From Oscillospiraceae bacterium (GTDB lineage Bacteria; Bacillota; Clostridia; Oscillospirales; CAG-272): a DNA stretch of 64,000 nucleotides. Positions 59,151 through 64,000 of this stretch are shown here, one piece after another. The stretch covers positions 62,001-126,000 of the forward strand of contig SVSG01000003.1 of assembly GCA_015064415.1 (NCBI GenBank). The letters are read 5' to 3'. Positions within the stretch are counted from its first letter, which is position 1; each line of letters begins with the position of its first letter. The position numbers and the translations under genes were made by a program. Under the pieces are notes generated by a model, which did not search any database, was not told where the DNA came from, and saw only the letters and a program-made list of their open reading frames with translations.

Positions 59151-60949
59151 GAGGTCTTTTCAAATACTTAAAGCCGTACAAATTTTTCGCCATCCTCTCC
59201 CCGCTATTGATGATGGGGGAGGTGCTGGCTGACCTTTGCCTGCCGTATCTGATGTCCTTCATCGTCAACTACGGCATCATCGGGGAGGACATCCGCGAGA
59301 GCGGCGTCGCCTTTTTCGTGATGCGCACCCTTTTTGGCGACGGAGCTTACTCCTCACTGCAGATCATCTTCACCTTCGGCATTCTGATGCTGCTGATCGT
59401 GCTGATCGGCGGCTTTTTCGGCACCTTCTGTGCCTACACCGCCGCACGCGCCGCGCAAGGGTTCGGTCACGATCTGCGCCGCGACGCCTATAAAAAGGTG
59501 ATGTCGCTCTCTCTGGAGCAAACCGATAAATTCACCACCGGCTCGCTTGTTACGCGCATGACCAACGACGTCAGCATGATCGTGGAATTTATGGAGTCGC
59601 TTTTGCGCATGTTCGTGCGCTCCCCCATGTTCTTTGTGGGCGGCATCATCTTCCTTTTGAACCTGGACGTACAGTTCGGTGTGGTATTGCTCATTGCCCT
59701 GCCCATCCTGCTGATCACGCTGGCATTGGTGCTTTCCCGCACGGTGCCGCTTTTCGGCAAGGTACAGCAAAAGCTGGACCGCGTCAACTGCGTGGTGCAG
59801 GAGAACGTCAGCGGTGCGCGCGTGGTCAAGGCGTGTGTGCGCGAGCGCTATGAGTGCGAGCGCTTCACCAAGGCCAATGCCGAGCTGCGCGACATCAACT
59901 ATCTGGTACAAAAGCTTTCCTCCATCATCCAGCCCGTCATCATTCTGGTGCAGAATTTCGCCATCATTGCCATCATCTGGCTTGGCGGCAACCGCATCGC
60001 AGACGGCTTTATGGGGATGAGCACGGGCGACGTGATGGCCGCCGTCACCTACACCACGCAGGTGCTGATGTCGGTGATGATGGTCACGATGCTCTTCCAT
60101 TCCATCTCCCGCGCGCTGGCGTGTGCCAAGCGTGTGAAGGAGGTGATGGACTGCGACCCCGTCATTCAAAGCGGCAACGAAAAAGCAGGCCCCGCCCCCG
60201 TGGCGCTGGAGCTGCGCGACGTCAGCTTCCGTTACCCCGGTACGGTAGGAGAACCTGTGCTTAAGAACATCGACCTCGCGGTAAAAAAAGGCGAGATGCT
60301 GGCCATCGTGGGCGAGACGGGCTCGGGCAAATCCTCGCTTGTGCGCTTGTTTCCCCGCTTCTACGACGCCACCGAGGGTGAGGTGCTGGTGGACGGCGTG
60401 AGCGTCAAGAACTATGATCTTACCCACCTGCGCCACAAGATCGGCTTCGTGCTGCAAAAAAGCGAGCTGTTCTCCGACACGGTGGCAAACAACATCCGCT
60501 GGGGCCGCCCCGAGGCCTCGGACGAGGAGGTCAGGCGCGCCGCCGAGGTGGCGCAGGCCGCCGATTTCATCGAGGGCTTTTCCGACGGGTACAACACCTT
60601 TATCGCGGAAAAGGGTGCCTCTCTTTCGGGCGGGCAAAAGCAGCGCATGTCCATCGCACGCGCGCTTTGCCGCAGACCGCAGATCCTGATACTGGACGAT
60701 GCGACCTCCGCGCTGGACCTTGCCACCGAGGCAAGATTGCGCGCGGCGTTGCGTGAGGAGCTGAAGGACACTACGGTGATCCTGATCGCCCAGCGCATTG
60801 CCAGCGTGCGGGATGCGGATCGCATTGCCGTGATCGAGGACGGCACCATCCGCCACTGTGCCCCGCACGATCAGCTGATGCGCGAGTGCGAGACCTATCG
60901 AGACATCTATGCCTCGCAAATGGAGAGAGGAGGTGCGGCAAATGAATAA
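59147..60949 (+). CDS. ABC exporter subunit 1 (heterodimeric, degenerate ATPase site)
   Basis: The 600-residue half-transporter has six membrane segments (about 1-320) and a C-terminal ATPase with Walker A GETGSGKSS and signature LSGGQKQRMS. The Walker B Glu is replaced (ILILDDATSALD) and the switch His is Gln (LIAQRIAS). These changes mark the degenerate subunit of heterodimeric exporters such as BmrC/D or TM287/288. Its end overlaps the second subunit by 8 bases. The substrate is probably a drug or lipid. Confidence 0.93.
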   Translation: MRGLFKYLKPYKFFAILSPLLMMGEVLADLCLPYLMSFIVNYGIIGEDIRESGVAFFVMRTLFGDGAYSSLQIIFTFGILMLLIVLIGGFFGTFCAYTAARAAQGFGHDLRRDAYKKVMSLSLEQTDKFTTGSLVTRMTNDVSMIVEFMESLLRMFVRSPMFFVGGIIFLLNLDVQFGVVLLIALPILLITLALVLSRTVPLFGKVQQKLDRVNCVVQENVSGARVVKACVRERYECERFTKANAELRDINYLVQKLSSIIQPVIILVQNFAIIAIIWLGGNRIADGFMGMSTGDVMAAVTYTTQVLMSVMMVTMLFHSISRALACAKRVKEVMDCDPVIQSGNEKAGPAPVALELRDVSFRYPGTVGEPVLKNIDLAVKKGEMLAIVGETGSGKSSLVRLFPRFYDATEGEVLVDGVSVKNYDLTHLRHKIGFVLQKSELFSDTVANNIRWGRPEASDEEVRRAAEVAQAADFIEGFSDGYNTFIAEKGASLSGGQKQRMSIARALCRRPQILILDDATSALDLATEARLRAALREELKDTTVILIAQRIASVRDADRIAVIEDGTIRHCAPHDQLMRECETYRDIYASQMERGGAANE

Positions 60950-62900
60950 CAGAGGACCTATGATGGCAGGACGCCCCGGCGGCGGTGGCGGCCCGCATAT
61001 GAGCCGCATGACCCGCGAAAAGCCCAAGCACGTGAAAAAAACGCTGGGGCGCCTGCTCGGTTACATCGGCCGCGCGCGCTATATCCTGATCCTTCTGCTT
61101 GCCATTACGCTTCTGATGAGCGCCATTGACCTTCTGGGCCCATTGCTTCAGGGCTACGCCATCGACGCCATCGAGCCCGTGTACTACAACGCCGCGAACG
61201 GCGAGCTTTTGTATAATTACGAGCCGAACGGGTCGAGTTTTGAGGGCATCGAGGCCTACACCAAGTTCCACGTGCACTTCCGCGCCGGCGCCTATATCGG
61301 GCGAGACGGCAAGACCGTGGGCCTTGTGGGGATCCTTTTGCTGATGGGCATTTTCTTCCTTGTGAATGCCGCCATGAACTTCGTGATGCACGTGATCGCC
61401 GCCAAGCTTTCTCAGCACGTGGTGTACACGATGCGCAACGATCTGTTCCGCAAGATCTCCAAGCTCCCGATCCGTTACACCGACACGCACAAGCACGGCG
61501 ACATCATGTCGCGTATGACCAACGACGTGGAGAACGTCTCCAACGCGATCTCCAACGCGATCACGCTTCTGTTCTCCGGTCTGCTCACCATTGTGGGCAC
61601 GCTTTGTATGATGCTGTTTTTAAGCCCCCTGATGACGCTGGTGGCCATGGTCACAATCCCGCTTTCCATCACGGTCTCGGCAAAGCTTGGCAAAATGATG
61701 AGAAAACACTTCATCGCGCGTCAAAAACTGCTTGGCGGCATGAACGGCACCGTCGAGGAGATGGTGACCTCCTACGGCACGGTAGTGGCCTTCGGCAAGG
61801 AGCCCGCCGCCGTGGAGATCTTCTCCGACATCAGTGAAAAATACCGCGATTGCTCGGTACGTGCACGCGTTTGGGGCTCCATCATGGGCCCCGTGATGAA
61901 CTTTATCGGCAACCTGCAGTACGTGCTGGTCGCCGCCACGGGCGGTGCCCTCATCCTCTTCGGCACGCCCGGTGCCATCAGCATCGGTAACATCCAGTCC
62001 ATGCTGTCCTACTCCAAAAAGTTCACCCACCCGATCAACCAGATCGCCAATCAGTACTCCGCCATCCTCACCGCGCTTGCGGGTGCGGAGCGCATCTTTG
62101 AGATCATGGATCAGCCCGACGAGATCGACGAGGGCACAAGCACCCTTGTCCCCGCCGACGTCACGGGCAACATCGAATTTTCCGACGTGCAATTCGCCTA
62201 CGTGGAGGGCGAGCCCGTCCTGAAGGGCTTTGACCTTTCGGTAGGTACGGGCAAAAAGATCGCCATCGTGGGTGCCACGGGCTCGGGCAAGACCACCGTG
62301 GTCAACCTGCTGACCAGATTTTACGAGATCGACGGCGGCCGCATTGCCGTGGACGGCACGGACGTGCGCGACATCCCCAAGGACACGCTGCGCCGCTCGA
62401 TCGCCATCGTACTGCAGGACACGGTGCTGTTCCGCGACACCATCCGCAACAACATCATGTACGGCAGGCCTGACGCCACCGACGAGCAGGTGCGCGCGGC
62501 GGCAAAATTTGCCCGCGCCGCAAGCTTTATCGAGAGATTGCCCGAGGGTTACGACACCGTGCTTTCCGAGGGGGGCAGTAACCTCTCGCAAGGACAGCGA
62601 CAGCTGTTATCCATCGCCCGCGCCGTACTGGCCGACCCCAAGATCCTTATTCTGGACGAGGCGACCTCCTCGGTGGATACGCGCACCGAGATGCACATTC
62701 AGCAGGCCATGGTCAATCTAATGAAGAACCGTACGTCCCTTATTATCGCACACCGCCTGTCCACCGTGCGCGATGCCGACACCATCGTGGTGCTCAAGGA
62801 CGGCAGGATCGCCGAGCAGGGCAACCACGAACAGCTGCTGCAAAAGGGCGGCGAGTACGCAGCCCTTTACGCCAACCAGTTTGCGGGGATCGCCACATGA
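60942..62900 (+). CDS. ABC exporter subunit 2 (heterodimeric, catalytic ATPase site)
   Basis: The 652-residue half-transporter has an N-terminal cytoplasmic extension rich in Gly and Met (MNNRGPMMAGRPGGGGG), six membrane segments with an extended first extracellular loop (about residues 70-115), and an ATPase. The ATPase has Walker A GATGSGKTT, signature LSQGQRQLLS, intact Walker B ILILDEATSSVD and switch His in IIAHRLST. It supplies the catalytic residues of the heterodimer. GAGGAGG precedes ATG 60942. Its stop overlaps the next gene (ATGA). Confidence 0.94.
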   Translation: MNNRGPMMAGRPGGGGGPHMSRMTREKPKHVKKTLGRLLGYIGRARYILILLLAITLLMSAIDLLGPLLQGYAIDAIEPVYYNAANGELLYNYEPNGSSFEGIEAYTKFHVHFRAGAYIGRDGKTVGLVGILLLMGIFFLVNAAMNFVMHVIAAKLSQHVVYTMRNDLFRKISKLPIRYTDTHKHGDIMSRMTNDVENVSNAISNAITLLFSGLLTIVGTLCMMLFLSPLMTLVAMVTIPLSITVSAKLGKMMRKHFIARQKLLGGMNGTVEEMVTSYGTVVAFGKEPAAVEIFSDISEKYRDCSVRARVWGSIMGPVMNFIGNLQYVLVAATGGALILFGTPGAISIGNIQSMLSYSKKFTHPINQIANQYSAILTALAGAERIFEIMDQPDEIDEGTSTLVPADVTGNIEFSDVQFAYVEGEPVLKGFDLSVGTGKKIAIVGATGSGKTTVVNLLTRFYEIDGGRIAVDGTDVRDIPKDTLRRSIAIVLQDTVLFRDTIRNNIMYGRPDATDEQVRAAAKFARAASFIERLPEGYDTVLSEGGSNLSQGQRQLLSIARAVLADPKILILDEATSSVDTRTEMHIQQAMVNLMKNRTSLIIAHRLSTVRDADTIVVLKDGRIAEQGNHEQLLQKGGEYAALYANQFAGIAT

Positions 62901-63670
62901 CGCTGGCCGAGGAACTCTCCTTCTCCCGCCTTTGCCACGAGGAGCTGTCCCGCGAGAAAACGCGGGACGGCATCGGGCTCCTGGAGGAGAAGCGACTGCA
63001 CAGCGTATTGAAGCGCTGGGTATGCGACGATTTTACCGCGCACGAGCAAAAGGTGTGCGGACGGGGCGAGAAACCGCGCAGATTTGTGGCGGACGTGCTC
63101 ACAAAGGAGGGCGAAATTTTTGAGATCCAGACGGCGGATCTTTACCCGATGCGCAAAAAGATCGCCTTTTATATGGAAGAAACCGATCACCGCGTCACCG
63201 TGGTGCACCCGCTGATCGCCAAGAAAGAGATCTGCTGGATCCACCCCGAAACGGGGGAGACGAAAAAGAGCCGCTCCACCCTGCGCGAGGGGGTGTTGCA
63301 CGGCGTTGCACAGCTGAAAAGCTTTCTCCCCTTGCTGGGGGACCCGCGCTTTGCCGTGGTCTTCCCCGCCATTGAGGTGGAGGAATACCGCATGCTGGAC
63401 GGCTGGGGCAACGGGGGCAAGCGCGGCTCGCACCGCTATGAGCTTTTACCCCGCGCCTTAAAGGAGGTCTATCGCCTGCAAACGCGCGAGGATTACGCCG
63501 CCCATCTTCCCGAAATGCCCGCCGAATTTACCGCCAAGGAGTTCGGAAAGTCGACCCGTCTTGGGGGATATGCCCTTTATGACGTGCTTGCCGTGTTTGA
63601 AGGACTTGGCATTCTTGCAAAATGCGGCACGCGCGGCCGCGCCGCGCTGTGGCACAAAGCGGAGGGATAA
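62897..63670 (+). CDS. Unknown protein, possibly nuclease-like with winged-helix tail
   Basis: I do not recognise the family. The 257-residue soluble protein has a central segment RRFVADVLTKEGEIFEIQT and then KKIAFYMEETDHRVTVVHP. The order Asp, Glu-x-Gln and a later Lys is reminiscent of PD-(D/E)xK nuclease folds. The C-terminus (STRLGGYALYDVLAVFEGLG) looks like a winged helix. It is translationally coupled to the ABC exporter genes (ATGA overlap), which suggests it is part of that locus. Nuclease activity is a guess. Confidence 0.7.
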   Translation: MTLAEELSFSRLCHEELSREKTRDGIGLLEEKRLHSVLKRWVCDDFTAHEQKVCGRGEKPRRFVADVLTKEGEIFEIQTADLYPMRKKIAFYMEETDHRVTVVHPLIAKKEICWIHPETGETKKSRSTLREGVLHGVAQLKSFLPLLGDPRFAVVFPAIEVEEYRMLDGWGNGGKRGSHRYELLPRALKEVYRLQTREDYAAHLPEMPAEFTAKEFGKSTRLGGYALYDVLAVFEGLGILAKCGTRGRAALWHKAEG

Positions 63671-63685
63671 GAGGGGGAAGAAGGC

Positions 63686-63765
63686 GGGGAAAACTTTTTG
63701 CAAAAAGTTTTCCCCGCGCCCCTTTCAAAAATCCTTGAAGCACTTGATGACAGGTGCAAACAAAA
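63686..63765 (+). repeat. Dispersed intergenic repeat, type A copy 2
   Basis: The palindrome GGGGAAAACTTTTTGCAAAA and its right arm, with CCCCTTTCAAAAA and TGCAAACAAAA downstream, match the copy at 6852-6930 in block order. It lies between the unknown gene and a terminator. Confidence 0.75.
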
Positions 63766-63771
63766 TACGCA

Positions 63772-63818
63772 AAAAAACAGGAAAAGGGGCACACGTGTGC
63801 CCCTTTTCCTGTTTTTTT
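63772..63818. terminator. Bidirectional terminator
   Basis: A long stem ACAGGAAAAGGGGCACAC/GTGTGCCCCTTTTCCTGT has an A-run on the left and a T-run on the right. It lies between the gene ending at 63670 (+) and the partial gene at 63817 (-). Confidence 0.93.
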
Positions 63819-64000
63819 ATCTCACCTCAAAGGCGAAAATATGTGCTTGCGCACTGCCGTAGAGCTGATCCCAGATCGGCTCGGAGAAATAGGTGCCAAG
63901 CGGCACCAAGCGCACGGCCGTGGTGTCCACGTTCAGCTTTTCGCGGATCATGCGCTGGTGGTTGCGGTCGGTCTCATACACCGTTTGCCAGTTCCCATCG
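63817..64000 (-). CDS. C-terminal end of a minus-strand protein, possibly FAD oxidoreductase-like (partial)
   Basis: About 61 residues are visible on the minus strand before the stop at 63817. They include DGNWQTVYETDRNHQRMI and the end AQAHIFAFEVR. The end resembles the C-terminal beta-sandwich of the FAD oxidoreductase at 37071, which ends CEEYRVFDFEVR. Only this C-terminal beta domain is seen, so the enzyme type is uncertain. Confidence 0.55.
   Translation of the reverse strand, partial: DGNWQTVYETDRNHQRMIREKLNVDTTAVRLVPLGTYFSEPIWDQLYGSAQAHIFAFEVR

Noticed and set aside
1..64000. CRISPR arrays, tRNA and rRNA genes
   Set aside because: No regularly spaced direct repeats and no cloverleaf or rRNA sequence was recognised on either strand. 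A tRNA search tool could still find something missed by eye.

Overview
The window is a GC-rich chromosomal segment from an endospore-forming member of the Clostridia (Bacillota). The evidence is two sporulation genes (spoIIE, spoIVB), a long SRP RNA of Bacillus type placed next to dnaX-ybaB-recR as in Gram-positives, a type III glutamine synthetase, strictly anaerobic electron-transfer genes, and many short carbohydrate-active-enzyme loci. This mix is typical of uncultured gut Oscillospirales/Christensenellales-like bacteria. The lineage is inferred; no rRNA or tRNA gene was seen.

Layout. 1-6837: one + strand operon that starts outside the window and encodes HdrA, an MvhD/FlxD-type subunit, two ferredoxin-like subunits, a FAD/NAD(P)H reductase with a 2Fe-2S site (FlxA/AsrB-like), and a soluble fumarate-reductase-like pair (Fe-S subunit and flavoprotein). 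No hdrB or hdrC is present. I read it as a candidate NADH-dependent, flavin-bifurcating fumarate reductase. An AspT/YidE-type transporter follows (7244-8446). 8572-11733: SRP RNA, dnaX, ybaB and recR. 11766-15113: a GH127-type glycosidase, dut and maf. 15143-19629: spoIIE, a SLOG protein and a secreted CHAP-domain protein. 19803-21768: a GNAT acetyltransferase and DNA polymerase IV. 22124-25091 (minus): a GntR-controlled ABC operon with its own operator. 25246-26278: azlCD. 26324-33155 (minus): a five-gene operon, cca, alpha/beta hydrolase, ruvX, a YgjP-type metalloprotease and a very large lipoprotein carrying CxxC repeats and a metallo-beta-lactamase fold. 33313-36978: DUF378 protein, an unknown protein and glnN.

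37071-49178 is mainly carbohydrate and amino-acid metabolism: a GH30-transporter-FAD oxidoreductase operon divergent from an AraC regulator, a TM2-like protein, an Asp-box sialidase-like protein, threonine catabolism (tdh-kbl), a GH20 hexosaminidase and araD. 49179-53852 holds an AraC regulator divergent from an unusual five-gene oxidoreductase cassette (Gfo/Idh/MocA, two MDR enzymes, SDR and a type I dehydroquinase-like protein), which may catabolise a cyclitol or quinate-like compound. 53935-55732 (minus): PHP phosphoesterase and glycerophosphodiesterase.

55932-58476 is the most striking structural region. An AT-rich island carrying an XRE regulator and a zinc-ribbon membrane protein sits between the intact spoIVB gene and a detached second copy of the spoIVB 3' end. 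58665-63670: a MarR-controlled heterodimeric ABC exporter plus an unknown protein. The last 184 bases are the 3' end of another minus-strand gene.

Small-scale structure is rich. Many sigma-A promoters have 17-nt spacers. Several operators form clear dyads. At least three kinds of dispersed palindromic intergenic repeat occur, together with a recurring terminator sequence and a recurring short motif around AACGGGTCGA.
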